Source of the DNA: an uncultured Pelagibacteraceae bacterium
Lineage (GTDB): Bacteria; Pseudomonadota; Alphaproteobacteria; Pelagibacterales; Pelagibacteraceae
Assembly: GCA_902626575.1 (NCBI GenBank)
Contig: CACOFY010000001.1
Location: forward strand, 62,001-126,000
Direction of reading: 5' to 3'
Length of the DNA stretch: 64,000 nucleotides
Within the stretch, counting starts at the first letter, position 1. Each line of letters opens with the position of its first letter. This document shows, in pieces, positions 48,351 to 58,911 of the stretch. Made by a program: the position numbers and the translations under genes. The notes below the pieces were generated by a model. The model was given only the letters and a program-made list of their open reading frames with translations. It ran no database searches and was not told the origin of the DNA.

Positions 48351-49132
48351 TTTTTTAGTTTTAAAATAAATTCTTTTACAATTTTTCTCATTTCAAAAGC
48401 TTTTTCAAAAATTATCATGTGACCACAGTCGTTAATCACTTTAGTTTCTGAATTTTTAATTAATTCAGACATTTTATTACCAACTTTAAGTGGGACCATT
48501 TTATCGAGATCTCCAAATATACATAACGTTGGACAATTAATTTTTTCTAAAGACTCTTTTCCAGACTTGTAGTTATTACAAGCGTTTAAGTCTACAGATA
48601 AAATTTCTATAATTTCTCTAGATGAGTTAATTATCTTTTTTACAGGGTTTCCACCAATAAATGCCTTGGATCCTTCATAACCCCACTTCATCATCAATAA
48701 TATCGCCTTATCATCTCCAGCCTCTGCAAGATCTATCAAATCTTGATTTACAGGCATTTTATATGATCCAGCAACTAATACTAATCCATCAATAAATTCT
48801 GGATATTTAGATGCAAAATCTATTCCAACCAAACAACCTTGAGAATGACCAACGATGATAATTTTTTGAATTTTGAGTGTTTCCATGAAGCTTTTTACCC
48901 AAGACGACATATCCTCAATAGATTTAAGAGATGGACCTTCAGAGCTTCCATGTCCTGGTAAATCAATTGATAAAACATTATAACCTTGGGATGCATAAAA
49001 TTGTTCATGCAGAGACCAAACAATATGTGTTAACCCACTCCCATGCATCAACATAACAGATGGCTTATCTTTATCAAAATCGAAGCCACCTGTAGAAATA
49101 AATACGTTTTTGCCGTTAACGTCTAGGTTCAG
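48347..49132 (-). CDS. Alpha/beta hydrolase in the dmd cluster; probable non-ATG (CTG) start
   Basis: Open frame upstream of track start 49054 adds [26 protein letters not shown] ahead of MLMHGSG; CTG at 49132-49130 overlaps the dmdB stop; [10 protein letters not shown] nucleophile elbow. Confidence 0.75.
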   Translation of the reverse strand: MNLDVNGKNVFISTGGFDFDKDKPSVMLMHGSGLTHIVWSLHEQFYASQGYNVLSIDLPGHGSSEGPSLKSIEDMSSWVKSFMETLKIQKIIIVGHSQGCLVGIDFASKYPEFIDGLVLVAGSYKMPVNQDLIDLAEAGDDKAILLMMKWGYEGSKAFIGGNPVKKIINSSREIIEILSVDLNACNNYKSGKESLEKINCPTLCIFGDLDKMVPLKVGNKMSELIKNSETKVINDCGHMIIFEKAFEMRKIVKEFILKLKK

Positions 49133-50757
49133 TTTAGCTCCTTGGCTAATTTCCTTAATTCAAATTTTTGGATTTTTCCTGTTGAGGTTTTAGGTAATTC
49201 ACAAAATTCAATTTTTTTTGGTACTTTAAAACCTGCTAATGTTTCTTTACAATAAGATATTAATTCTTTCTCGGTTACTTCTTTATCTTTCACTTTTTCT
49301 ATAAAAGCACATGGTACTTCTCCCCATTTTTCATCTGGTTTAGCAACAACAGCTGCAATTGAAACACTCGGATGTTTTGCTAAAGTATTTTCTATTTCAA
49401 TTGATGAAATATTCTCTCCACCAGAAATTATAATATCTTTTGATCTATCTTTAATCTTAATATAACCATCTGGATTTGTTACGGCTAGATCTCCAGAGTG
49501 AAACCATCCATGCGACATAGCCTTATCAGTAGCTTCTTTGTCCTTAAAATATCCCTTCATAACAATATTTCCTCTGATCATGATTTCACCTATTGTCTTT
49601 CCATCTTTGGGTACTGGTTTCATTGTTTCAGGATCCATTACCATTGTGTCTTCAGTATTAGGATATCTTACACCTTGTCTTGCTTTAATTTCATTTTTTT
49701 TGTCTTCATCATAAGAATTCCACTCTTCGTTCCATGCGCACTGCAAAATATGTCCATATGTCTCTGTAAGTCCATAAACATGCATTACCTCAAACCCAAG
49801 AGCTTCCATTTTTTTAAAGATAATACTTGGAGGTGGTGCCCCTGCGGTTAAAACGTAAACTTTATGATTTAATTTTTTTCTTTCACTTTCAGATGCACCT
49901 GTGATCATATTCAAAACAATTGGCGCTCCTCCGAAATGAGTAATTTTATGCTTTTCAATTAATTCAAAGATCTTTTTTATATCTATTGCTCTTAAGCAAA
50001 TTGTTTTCCCATTAAGCATTGGAACAGTCCAAGGATACCCCCAACCATTGCAATGAAACATTGGGACTATTGTTAAAAAATTTAATCTATTCGGCATGTT
50101 CCATGCAACTGCACTGCCAGTTGACATTAAATAAGAACCTCTGTGATGATATACAACGCCTTTGGGATTACCTGTTGTGCCAGATGTATAGCTTAATGAT
50201 ATAGCTTGCCACTCATCTTTAGGTCTTTTCCAAACGTAATTCTCATCACCAGTTTTTAAAAATTCTTCGTATTCTTTTTCACCAATTTTTTTTAACAACG
50301 ATTGATCTGCATAGTCATCTTGAACATCAATTATTATTGGCTTTATTTTAGTTTGTGTAAGGGCTTTATCAATTACAGAGTGTAGTTGTCTATCGACGAT
50401 AAGTACTTTTGCCTCACTGTGATCAATTATATATGCCACAGTTTTAGCATCTAATCTTGTATTAATTGTATTTAATATTGCACCCGTCATTGGGACAGAA
50501 TAATGGGCTTCAAAAATTTCAGGGGTATTGAACGCCATAACTGAAACTGTATCTCCCTCACCAATTCCAATTTTTTCAAGAGCACTTGCAAATTTAATGC
50601 ACCTTTTATAAATTTCTCTCCAGGTAAATTTTTTATCCTCATAAACAAGAGCCTCATAGTTAGGGTATATATCTTTTGCTCTTTCTAGGAAACTAAGTGG
50701 TGTTAATGGTACAAAGTTAGCTTTGTTTTTATCTAAGTTTTGCTCGTATTTATTCAT
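49129..50757 (-). CDS. dmdB: Acyl-CoA synthetase, probable 3-methylmercaptopropionyl-CoA ligase
   Basis: SLSYTSGTTGNPKGVVYHHRGSYL, HVYGLTETYG; between dmdC and dmdA. Confidence 0.85.
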   Translation of the reverse strand: MNKYEQNLDKNKANFVPLTPLSFLERAKDIYPNYEALVYEDKKFTWREIYKRCIKFASALEKIGIGEGDTVSVMAFNTPEIFEAHYSVPMTGAILNTINTRLDAKTVAYIIDHSEAKVLIVDRQLHSVIDKALTQTKIKPIIIDVQDDYADQSLLKKIGEKEYEEFLKTGDENYVWKRPKDEWQAISLSYTSGTTGNPKGVVYHHRGSYLMSTGSAVAWNMPNRLNFLTIVPMFHCNGWGYPWTVPMLNGKTICLRAIDIKKIFELIEKHKITHFGGAPIVLNMITGASESERKKLNHKVYVLTAGAPPPSIIFKKMEALGFEVMHVYGLTETYGHILQCAWNEEWNSYDEDKKNEIKARQGVRYPNTEDTMVMDPETMKPVPKDGKTIGEIMIRGNIVMKGYFKDKEATDKAMSHGWFHSGDLAVTNPDGYIKIKDRSKDIIISGGENISSIEIENTLAKHPSVSIAAVVAKPDEKWGEVPCAFIEKVKDKEVTEKELISYCKETLAGFKVPKKIEFCELPKTSTGKIQKFELRKLAKELN

Positions 50758-52523
50758 TAATTAAATTTGTGGCTCATTATATAATCACTTCCACTAACAG
50801 CAGTTATATAATGGCTTTCGATTCTTGGTAAAACTCTTTCAAAATAATACTTGGCAGTATTAATTTTGTCCTCATAAAATTGTTTGTTAGTTTCATAGTT
50901 TTTATAACTAACCTCTAAAACCTTTATCCAAGAATGAGCAACGGCAACATAACCTAACACTTTGAGGTAATCATTACATGCAGCACTAACATCGTTCTTA
51001 GATTTTTGCATTTTATCTTTAATCCAATCAGTAAATTTTATTAAAGTTTTCAAACTGTTTTCTAATTTTTCGTTAAAATTTTTCAATTCTTGATTTTTGC
51101 TAGATGAGTCTTTTTTTAAACTCTCAATATATCTATTTATAATGTCACTTTCTTTATTTACTAATTTTCTAAAAACTAAATCAATAGCCTGGACTGAGTT
51201 AGTGCCCTCATATATTGGGGTAATTCTGTTGTCTCTGTAAAGCTGTTCTATTCCTTGGTCTTTTGTATATCCATAACCTCCGAATATTTGCATAGCATCA
51301 CTTGTTATTTCCATCCCAAGGTCTGTAAACATCGATTTAACTACGGGCGTCATTAATGATACTAGCTCCGATGCCTCCCTTCTTATTTTTTCGTCAGAAT
51401 GATAAAGGCTTACCTCTGTTTGTTGTGATAACCAAAAGCATAGTGCTCTTTCACCTTCAATTATAGATTTCATGTTTAACAATGATTTTCTGATATCTGC
51501 ATGTTCAATTATTAAATCTGCTCCTCCATTTTGATTTTTTCCATTGTGAGCTTTACCTTGTTTACGTTCTTTTGCATAGTTAACTGAATTTTGATAAGCA
51601 ATTTCTGAGATGCCTAACCCTTGAATTCCTACAACAATCCTTTCAAGATTCATCATCGTAAACATAGAATTTAAACCTTTATTTTTCGGTCCAATCATAT
51701 ATCCAACTGCGTCATCAAAATTTAAAACACAAGTTGCTGAGCCTTTTATTCCCATTTTACTCTCAATAGATCCAGTTGATACACCGTTTCGTGGACCAAT
51801 TGATCCATCATCCTTAACAATAAATTTTGGAACCAAAAATAAGCTTATACCCTTAGTTCCACTTGGGGAGTCAGATACTCTGGCAATAACTAAGTGGATA
51901 ATATTTTCTGTTAAATCATGATCTCCCGAAGTAATAAATATTTTTTGTCCGCTTAACTTAAAGCTTCCATCTTGTTGTTCGACAGCTTTTGTTTTGAGCA
52001 AACCTAGATCTGTTCCACATACAGGTTCTGTAAGACACATTGTGCCACTCCATTTACCCTCAACCATTTTTGGTAAATATTTATTTTTAATTTCATCAGT
52101 AGCATGATGGTTAATACAATTGTAAGCGCCTATACTTAATTCTGAGTAAAGTTTGAAAGATAAACATGCTGAAGATAACATTTCATCAAAAAATGCACTA
52201 ACAGTTTTTGGCATTCCTTGACCTCCAAATTTTGGATCACATGATAAAGAAGTCCATCCATCCTCTATATACTTCTTGTATGCTTCTTTATATCCTGGAG
52301 GAGTTCTAACAATACCATTTTCTAATACAGTTGGATTTTCATCTCCAGACTTTGCTAGTGGTAGTATGATGTTTTGATTTATTTTAGCTGCCTCTTCTAA
52401 AATATTTTTTACTAAATCTGGCGTGACATCCTTATACTTTTCTATCTCATTATAATTTTTATTGTTTCTTAAGTTCTCATAAAGAAACATCATATCTTCA
52501 ACGGGAGCTGTATAAATTGTCAT
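50757..52523 (-). CDS. dmdC: Acyl-CoA dehydrogenase, probable 3-methylmercaptopropionyl-CoA dehydrogenase
   Basis: MTIYTAPVEDMMFLYENL; GKWSGTMCLTEPVCGTDLG; QIFGGYGYTKDQGIEQLYRD; internal Met preferred over 52565. Confidence 0.87.
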   Translation of the reverse strand: MTIYTAPVEDMMFLYENLRNNKNYNEIEKYKDVTPDLVKNILEEAAKINQNIILPLAKSGDENPTVLENGIVRTPPGYKEAYKKYIEDGWTSLSCDPKFGGQGMPKTVSAFFDEMLSSACLSFKLYSELSIGAYNCINHHATDEIKNKYLPKMVEGKWSGTMCLTEPVCGTDLGLLKTKAVEQQDGSFKLSGQKIFITSGDHDLTENIIHLVIARVSDSPSGTKGISLFLVPKFIVKDDGSIGPRNGVSTGSIESKMGIKGSATCVLNFDDAVGYMIGPKNKGLNSMFTMMNLERIVVGIQGLGISEIAYQNSVNYAKERKQGKAHNGKNQNGGADLIIEHADIRKSLLNMKSIIEGERALCFWLSQQTEVSLYHSDEKIRREASELVSLMTPVVKSMFTDLGMEITSDAMQIFGGYGYTKDQGIEQLYRDNRITPIYEGTNSVQAIDLVFRKLVNKESDIINRYIESLKKDSSSKNQELKNFNEKLENSLKTLIKFTDWIKDKMQKSKNDVSAACNDYLKVLGYVAVAHSWIKVLEVSYKNYETNKQFYEDKINTAKYYFERVLPRIESHYITAVSGSDYIMSHKFN

Positions 52524-52549
52524 AATTTTTATAAAATAATTGAAATTAA

Positions 52550-53659
52550 CTAATTTTGCAAACAAGCAATAATCGCATCTCCAACATCTTTTGTTGATAC
52601 TTCCTTATTACCTTTTGAACATATATCCTTGGTTCTAAGCCCATCATCAAGGATTTTTTGTACTGCAGCGTCTAGCTCCTTTGACTCTTTATCCAAATTT
52701 AAAGAATATTTTAACGCCATTGAAAAACTTAATATTGTTGCAATTGGGTTAGCGATACCTTTTCCAGCAATATCAGGTGCTGAACCGTGTACTGGCTCGT
52801 ACATTGATCTCATGTTTCCATTTTTATCCTTTGCTCCTAAAGATGCTGAAGGTAGTAACCCAAGTGAACCTGTTAACATCGCAGCCTCATCTGACAATAT
52901 ATCTCCAAATAAATTATCTGTCACAATAACATCAAATTGTTTTGGATTTCTTAAGAGTTGCATAGCACAGTTGTCTGCTAACATATGTTCTAATTCTACT
53001 TCTTTAAATTCTTTATCATGAATAGCTTGAACTTCCTCTCTCCAAAGCTGACCTGCTTCCATTACATTTGATTTTTCACATGATGTAACTTTATTATTTC
53101 TTTTTTTTGCAAGATCGAAGGCTACTCTAGAAACTCTTTCAATTTCGCTAGTTGTATAAGTGTGAGTATTAATTCCTTTTCTTTCACCGTTATCTATTGG
53201 CTTAATTCCTCTAGGCTCACCAAAATATATTCCCCCGGTAAGTTCTCTTACTATCATTATATCAAGTCCTGAAACTATTTCAGGTTTTAAACTTGAGGCT
53301 TCAACTAACTGCTTGAAACAAATTGCCGGTCTTAAATTTGCAAAAAGTTTAAGTTCTTTCCTTAATTTTAATAATGCTCTTTCTGGTTTTTTGGAAAAAT
53401 CCAAATTATCCCACTTTGGACCTCCCACAGCTCCTAAAATTACAGCTTCACTTTCTAATGCTTTATAAAAAACTTCATCAGTAATAGGTGTTCCATGTTT
53501 ATCATATGCAGCACCACCCACTAAGTCTTCATCAATTTCAAAATCTAAAGATCTATTTTTATTTAACCAATTAATTATTTTTTTAACTTCTGCAATTACT
53601 TCTGGTCCAATACCATCACCTGGTAAAAGTAAAATTTTTCTTTTCTTAACCTTAATCAT
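52550..53659 (-). CDS. leuB: 3-isopropylmalate dehydrogenase
   Basis: [47 protein letters not shown]. Confidence 0.96.
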   Translation of the reverse strand: MIKVKKRKILLLPGDGIGPEVIAEVKKIINWLNKNRSLDFEIDEDLVGGAAYDKHGTPITDEVFYKALESEAVILGAVGGPKWDNLDFSKKPERALLKLRKELKLFANLRPAICFKQLVEASSLKPEIVSGLDIMIVRELTGGIYFGEPRGIKPIDNGERKGINTHTYTTSEIERVSRVAFDLAKKRNNKVTSCEKSNVMEAGQLWREEVQAIHDKEFKEVELEHMLADNCAMQLLRNPKQFDVIVTDNLFGDILSDEAAMLTGSLGLLPSASLGAKDKNGNMRSMYEPVHGSAPDIAGKGIANPIATILSFSMALKYSLNLDKESKELDAAVQKILDDGLRTKDICSKGNKEVSTKDVGDAIIACLQN

Positions 53660-54257
53660 TAAAGATCCATGGTTTTGAAGACTCTAGTTTTTTTTCAAAT
53701 TCATTTATATTTGAAGATTTCTCTAGAGATAAAGCAATGTCATCAAGTCCTTCTAATAAGCATTTTTTTTTGAAAGGCTCAATTTGAAAACTGATCTCAT
53801 TGTTTCCAAAGATAATTTTTTCATCATTTAAATTTATCTCTATTTCTTCTTGTCTTTTTGAGTACTCTGATAATTCTTTTATTTTTTCCTCATTTAAAAT
53901 TATTGGTAATATGCCGTTTTTAAAACAATTGTTATAAAAGATATCAGCATAACTTGAACTTATCACGCATGTAATTCCAAAGTCTAGAAGAGCCCATGGT
54001 GCGTGCTCTCTTGATGAACCACAACCAAAATTATTACCCGCAATTAATATTTTTGAATCATCAAATGGTTTCTTATTTAAAATAAAATCTTTAATAATAT
54101 TTCCATCATTATCATATCTCATTTCATGAAAAAGGTTTTTTCCCAATCCTGTTCTTTTTATTGTTTTTAGGAATTGTTTTGGGATGATCATATCAGTATC
54201 GATATTGACAATTGGTAAATATGCAGGAATACTTTTAAGGGATATAAATTTTTTCAT
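53652..54257 (-). CDS. leuD: 3-isopropylmalate dehydratase small subunit
   Basis: [32 protein letters not shown]. Confidence 0.96.
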   Translation of the reverse strand: MKKFISLKSIPAYLPIVNIDTDMIIPKQFLKTIKRTGLGKNLFHEMRYDNDGNIIKDFILNKKPFDDSKILIAGNNFGCGSSREHAPWALLDFGITCVISSSYADIFYNNCFKNGILPIILNEEKIKELSEYSKRQEEIEINLNDEKIIFGNNEISFQIEPFKKKCLLEGLDDIALSLEKSSNINEFEKKLESSKPWIFND

Positions 54258-55660
54258 CAGTTTTGATATTTTCTTACATCATCAAGATTTCCAGCAATTG
54301 CAGCTGCTGCTGCCATACCTGGGCTTACTAGATGTGTACGACCACCTCTTCCTTGTCTTCCCTCAAAGTTTCTATTTGAAGTAGATGCGCATCTCTCTTG
54401 TGGTTTTAATTTATCAGCATTCATTGCTAAGCACATTGAGCAGCCAGGCTCTCTCCATTCAAATCCAGACTCAATGAATATTTTATCTAAACCTTCCTGT
54501 TCTGCTTGTTCTTTTACTAGTCCAGATCCTGGAACAACCATGCCATGCACATGTGCAGCCTTTTTTTTATTTTTTAAAATTTGAGCAGCCTCACGTAAAT
54601 CTTCTATTCTTCCATTGGTACAACTTCCAATAAAAACTTTATCAATTTTTATATCCTGAACTTTAACATCTGGTTTTAGACCCATATATTTTAAAGATCT
54701 ATTAATGGAATTTTTTTTATCTTCATTTTTCTCATTATCAGGGTTCGGTATTTTTCCATTTATTGATACAACATCTTCTGGAGAAGTTCCCCAAGTTACC
54801 ATGGGAGCAATATCTTCTCCATTTAAATTGATCTCTTTATCAAATTTAGCATCATCGTCAGTTTTAAGTGAGTTCCAATACTCTAAAGCTTTATTCCAAT
54901 TCTCATTTTTTGGAGACATTGGTCTTCCTTTTAAGTAATTAAAAATTTTTTCATCAGGTTGAATAAGACCAGCTCTAGCACCACCCTCGATTGACATATT
55001 ACAAATCGTCATTCTCTGTTCCACTGACAGGTCTGAAATCACCGAACCAGCATACTCTAATACACATCCAGTACCTCCAGCTGTTCCTATTTTTCCAATT
55101 ATTTGCAAAATAACATCCTTTGAAGTCACTCCCAGTGACAGTTTCCCATTAACGTTTATTCTAAAATTTTTTGCCTTTTTTTGTACCAAAGTTTGAGTTG
55201 CTAAAACGTGCTCTACTTCTGAAGTACCTATTCCAAATGCTAGGGCGCCAAATGCACCATGAGTAGCAGTGTGGCTATCTCCACAAACAATTACTGTACC
55301 TGGTTGCGTGAAACCTTGCTCGGGCCCTACTATATGAACAATACCTTGTCTTTTATCGTCCATTCCAAAAAGTTTGATACCAAATTCTTTACAATTTTTT
55401 TCTAATGTTTCTACCTGAATTTTAGAATCAACATCATCAATTCCTTTAGATCTATCAGTTGTAGGAATATTATGATCAACTACAGCAAGTGTTAACTTTG
55501 GTTGTCTCACTTTTCTTTTTGAATTTCTAAGCCCCTCAAATGCCTGTGGGCTTGTCACCTCATGTATTAAATGTCTATCCACAAATAATAAAGAAGTACC
55601 ATCATCTTGCTGATGAACTAAATGTTCATTCCAAATTTTGTCGTATAAAGTTCTAGGCAT
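54257..55660 (-). CDS. leuC: 3-isopropylmalate dehydratase large subunit
   Basis: [61 protein letters not shown]. Confidence 0.97.
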   Translation of the reverse strand: MPRTLYDKIWNEHLVHQQDDGTSLLFVDRHLIHEVTSPQAFEGLRNSKRKVRQPKLTLAVVDHNIPTTDRSKGIDDVDSKIQVETLEKNCKEFGIKLFGMDDKRQGIVHIVGPEQGFTQPGTVIVCGDSHTATHGAFGALAFGIGTSEVEHVLATQTLVQKKAKNFRINVNGKLSLGVTSKDVILQIIGKIGTAGGTGCVLEYAGSVISDLSVEQRMTICNMSIEGGARAGLIQPDEKIFNYLKGRPMSPKNENWNKALEYWNSLKTDDDAKFDKEINLNGEDIAPMVTWGTSPEDVVSINGKIPNPDNEKNEDKKNSINRSLKYMGLKPDVKVQDIKIDKVFIGSCTNGRIEDLREAAQILKNKKKAAHVHGMVVPGSGLVKEQAEQEGLDKIFIESGFEWREPGCSMCLAMNADKLKPQERCASTSNRNFEGRQGRGGRTHLVSPGMAAAAAIAGNLDDVRKYQN

Positions 55661-55671
55661 TTTGAAAAAGA

Positions 55672-56217
55672 CTATTTTTTATCTTTTAGAGTCTCTTTTT
55701 CATTTTTTTTTTCAGAGGTATCTTTTTTTTCAACAGACTCTTTCTCTACTTTCGTTTCCTCTGTTATGTTGCTTTCTTCAGTTTTAGTTACATTTTGTAC
55801 TGTTGGTTGTTCTGTTTTTACATCTACATCAATGCCGATTTTTTTCTTAATTTTTTCTGCAATTCTTGCTGATTTTCCTGTTCTGTCTCTTAGATAATAA
55901 AGTTTTGCCCTTCTTACCTTTCCAGATCTAATTACCTTAATTGAATCTACAATTGGACTATAAAGTGCAAATGTTCTTTCTACACCTTCGCCAAAGGAAA
56001 TTTTCCTTACTGTAAAAGATGAGTTTAAATCTCTATTCTTTTTAGCAATACAAACTCCTTCAAAATATTGAATTCTATCTCTTTTGCCCTCGGTAATTCT
56101 AACCCCAATTTTAACAATATCTCCTGGAAAAAAATTTGGTAATTTTTTTTCTGCAACTATTTTTTTAACGTTAGCCTGGTTAATTTCTTCAATTGTTTTC
56201 ATTTGTAAGTTTATCAA
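55672..56217 (-). CDS. rplS: 50S ribosomal protein L19 with long acidic/lysine C-terminal extension
   Basis: [34 protein letters not shown]; tail [47 protein letters not shown]. Confidence 0.95.
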   Translation of the reverse strand: MINLQMKTIEEINQANVKKIVAEKKLPNFFPGDIVKIGVRITEGKRDRIQYFEGVCIAKKNRDLNSSFTVRKISFGEGVERTFALYSPIVDSIKVIRSGKVRRAKLYYLRDRTGKSARIAEKIKKKIGIDVDVKTEQPTVQNVTKTEESNITEETKVEKESVEKKDTSEKKNEKETLKDKK

Positions 56218-56218
56218 A

Positions 56219-56908
56219 TTAGTCTTTTTTATTATATTTTTGCCATAAATCTGGCCTTCGGACGCGAGTTATAGCCTCTGATTGAGATAAACGCCAGTCT
56301 TTAATTTTCGCATGATCACCTGATAAAAGCACATTTGGCACACTTTTTTCCTCCCAGATTTGAGGTTTTGTGTACTGTGGATACTCCAATAAACCATTTT
56401 CAAAGCTTTCTTCGCTAGTAGATTTTTCATTTCCAAGTACTCCGGGTATTAATCTTAATATAGCATCCAAAAAAACATAAGTTGCTGTTTCACCTCCAGA
56501 AAGAACAAAATCTCCTAAACTTATCTCATCTATTTTTCTGTTTTCTAAAACTCTCTGGTCAATACCTTCGAAATGACCACAAATTATGTTAACTTTTTTT
56601 TCTAAAGAAAGTTCTTTCGCAATTTTTTGATTAAAAACTTTTCCTTTTGGAGATAAGTAGATAATTTTCTCATCTCGACTAATGTTTTTATCTAACGACT
56701 TTGCGAGTACGTCAGGCTTGATTAACATTCCTGAACCGCCTCCGTAAGGAGTATCATCAACTGTCTTATGTTTATCAATTGCATAATCTCTAATATTCAC
56801 TGTCCTCAAATCCCAAATTTTTTTTTCAATGGCTTTTCCATAAAGTCCATTTTTAAAAGGTCCAGGAAAGTACTCAGGATATAATGTAAATACTTGAGCT
56901 ATAAACAT
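56219..56908 (-). CDS. trmD: tRNA (guanine-N1)-methyltransferase
   Basis: [45 protein letters not shown]. Confidence 0.96.
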   Translation of the reverse strand: MFIAQVFTLYPEYFPGPFKNGLYGKAIEKKIWDLRTVNIRDYAIDKHKTVDDTPYGGGSGMLIKPDVLAKSLDKNISRDEKIIYLSPKGKVFNQKIAKELSLEKKVNIICGHFEGIDQRVLENRKIDEISLGDFVLSGGETATYVFLDAILRLIPGVLGNEKSTSEESFENGLLEYPQYTKPQIWEEKSVPNVLLSGDHAKIKDWRLSQSEAITRVRRPDLWQKYNKKD

Positions 56909-56910
56909 TT

Positions 56911-57381
56911 TTATTTTTTCTCTTCTGCTTTAGGAGCTTCTTTTGTAGCATCTGCTTTTTTCTCTTCTGCTTTAGGAGCTTCTTTTGGAGCATCTACTTT
57001 TTTCTCTTCTGCTTTAGGAGCTTCTTTTGGAGCATCTGCTTTTTGTCCTTCTTTTGGTGACTCCTCATTTTCCTCTTTTTTTCTATCTTTTTTAGGTACT
57101 GCCTTCATTGGATTATTACCTTTTGCTGGCATAGGAATTAGCTCATGTTCACCAAGTAATCTAGCAACTCTAGTAGTTGGTTGTGCACCTTGGCTTAACC
57201 AATATTTTATTCTATCCGTTTGAAGTCCAATTCTTTCTTTTTTTTCTTTTGGAAGCAAAGGATTAAAAAAACCCAATTTTTCAATAAATCTTCCATCTCT
57301 TGGAAATTTACTGTCTGCAACTACTATTTTGTAAACTGGTCTTTTCTTTGTCCCTCCCATTGATAATCTAAGTTTTAACAT
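56911..57381 (-). CDS. rpsP: 30S ribosomal protein S16 with repetitive C-terminal extension
   Basis: [41 protein letters not shown]; [15 protein letters not shown] repeats. Confidence 0.95.
   Translation of the reverse strand: MLKLRLSMGGTKKRPVYKIVVADSKFPRDGRFIEKLGFFNPLLPKEKKERIGLQTDRIKYWLSQGAQPTTRVARLLGEHELIPMPAKGNNPMKAVPKKDRKKEENEESPKEGQKADAPKEAPKAEEKKVDAPKEAPKAEEKKADATKEAPKAEEKK
56914..57042. repeat. 42-bp tandem repeat (3 near-identical copies) within rpsP
   Basis: TCTCTTCTGCTTTAGGAGCTTCTTTT recurs at 56919, 56961, 57003. Confidence 0.92.
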
Positions 57382-57394
57382 TATTCTCCTTTTT

Positions 57395-58753
57395 TTATTT
57401 TAGTTGATTAAAAAGTTCAGGCGGAATACCTTTATCTGCCATTCCTTTCATGTTTCCTTTTGACATCTTTTTCATCATTTCAGACATCATTTTAAATTGC
57501 TTGAGCAATTTATTGATAGTGGCTATGTCTGTACCAGAGCCATTAGCAATTCTTTTTTTTCTTGATCCATCAATTATTTTTGGATTTTGTCTCTCTTTTT
57601 TAGTCATAGATAAAATAACAGCTTCATTTTGAGTTATAACTTTTTCATCTATTCCAGATTGATCCATTTGTGATTTTATTTTTGAAACCCCAGGAAGAAA
57701 GGACATTATGCCCTCTATACCACCCATTTTTTTCATCTGTTTTAATTGGGATAAATAATCATCTAAAGAAAACTGGCCTTTCTTTAAATTTTCTTCAGTT
57801 TTTTTTAATTTCTCTTCATCAAGATCTTCAGCAGCTTTTTCAACAAGACTAACTATATCCCCCATTCCTAAAATTCTGTTTGCAATTCTTTCGGGATAGA
57901 AAACTTCAAGATTTTCAATTTTTTCACCAACACCTAAAAATTTTATTGGAACATTTGCTACATATTTCATGCTTAATGCAGCTCCACCTCTTCCATCTCC
58001 ATCAGACCTAGTAAGAACAATTCCTGACAAATTAACTGTGTTTTTAAATTCTTTAGCCACATTTGCTGCAACCTGACCAGTAAGCGAATCTGCAACCAAA
58101 ATTGTCTCTACGGGATTTAAAATTTCTTCAATTTGCTTTATTTCACTCATCATTTGTAAATCGATTTGGGTCCTACCTGCAGTATCGAATAATATTACCT
58201 CTGATCCATTAAGACTTGCAGCACTCAAGGCTCTTCTACATATGTCAGCTGGTTGTTGTCCCTCAATAATTGGTAAGGTGTTAATATTATGCTGTTCTCC
58301 TAAAAGTTTAAGTTGTTCTTGAGCTGCAGGCCTATAAATGTCTAAGCTCACAACCATTACTTTTTTTTTTTTATTTTTTTCAATAAACTTTGCAAGTTTT
58401 GCTGTTGTTGTGGTCTTTCCAGATCCTTGTAAACCTACCATCATCATAGATACTGGGGGTACAGCATTAAAATTTAAATCAGTATTTTCGCTTCCTAATA
58501 AATTTATTAATTCATCATTTACAATTTTCACCACCATTTGTCCTGGCGATGTTGATCTGATGATTTCTTGTCCTAATGCCTTAGGTTTAACTTTATTTAC
58601 AAAATCCTTAGCAACCTCTAGTGAAACATCTGCCTCTAAAAGTGCTAATCTGATATTTCTTAGCCCTTCATCAACCTGCTTCTCATCTAGAGATGCTGAT
58701 TTTTTTAAGGAGGAAAATATTTCCTCGAATTTGTTAGTTAAATTTTCAAACAT
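57395..58753 (-). CDS. ffh: Signal recognition particle protein Ffh
   Basis: [24 protein letters not shown], Met-rich M domain. Confidence 0.97.
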   Translation of the reverse strand: MFENLTNKFEEIFSSLKKSASLDEKQVDEGLRNIRLALLEADVSLEVAKDFVNKVKPKALGQEIIRSTSPGQMVVKIVNDELINLLGSENTDLNFNAVPPVSMMMVGLQGSGKTTTTAKLAKFIEKNKKKKVMVVSLDIYRPAAQEQLKLLGEQHNINTLPIIEGQQPADICRRALSAASLNGSEVILFDTAGRTQIDLQMMSEIKQIEEILNPVETILVADSLTGQVAANVAKEFKNTVNLSGIVLTRSDGDGRGGAALSMKYVANVPIKFLGVGEKIENLEVFYPERIANRILGMGDIVSLVEKAAEDLDEEKLKKTEENLKKGQFSLDDYLSQLKQMKKMGGIEGIMSFLPGVSKIKSQMDQSGIDEKVITQNEAVILSMTKKERQNPKIIDGSRKKRIANGSGTDIATINKLLKQFKMMSEMMKKMSKGNMKGMADKGIPPELFNQLK

Positions 58754-58759
58754 AATTTC

Positions 58760-58860
58760 ATCCAGCAGTTATCGCACCAGTGGGCGAACCCTCGCTGACT
58801 GGTGTCGATCTCTTTGTTGCCAAAGACACCGCAAATTGCTGTTTTTGCGGAAACTTCAAC
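58760..58860 (-). ncRNA. Structured 5' leader of ffh with three hairpins (candidate cis-regulatory RNA or sRNA)
   Basis: Minus strand: CCGCAAA..TTTGCGG; TCTTTG-GCAA-CAAAGA (GNRA loop); CACCAGT..GGG-TTCG-CCC..ACTGGTG (UUCG loop); GC-rich against its AT-rich surroundings. Confidence 0.75.
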
Positions 58861-58864
58861 AAAC

Positions 58865-58870
58865 TATAAT
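58865..58870 (+). promoter_or_regulatory. -10 element TATAAT upstream of dapF, overlapping a divergent TATAGT-like -10 for ffh
   Basis: aaacTATAATagagg; the minus strand reads TTATTG-N17-TATAGT over the same bases. Confidence 0.5.
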
Positions 58871-58911
58871 AGAGGTTCAAAAAGTCAATAAATAAGTTAA
58901 GTATTAAATAT

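Noticed and set aside
58760-58860. Possible 4.5S SRP RNA or tRNA upstream of ffh
   Set aside because: No conserved GGAAGGAAGCA-type SRP core and no tRNA T-loop/anticodon pattern; better described as a structured leader.
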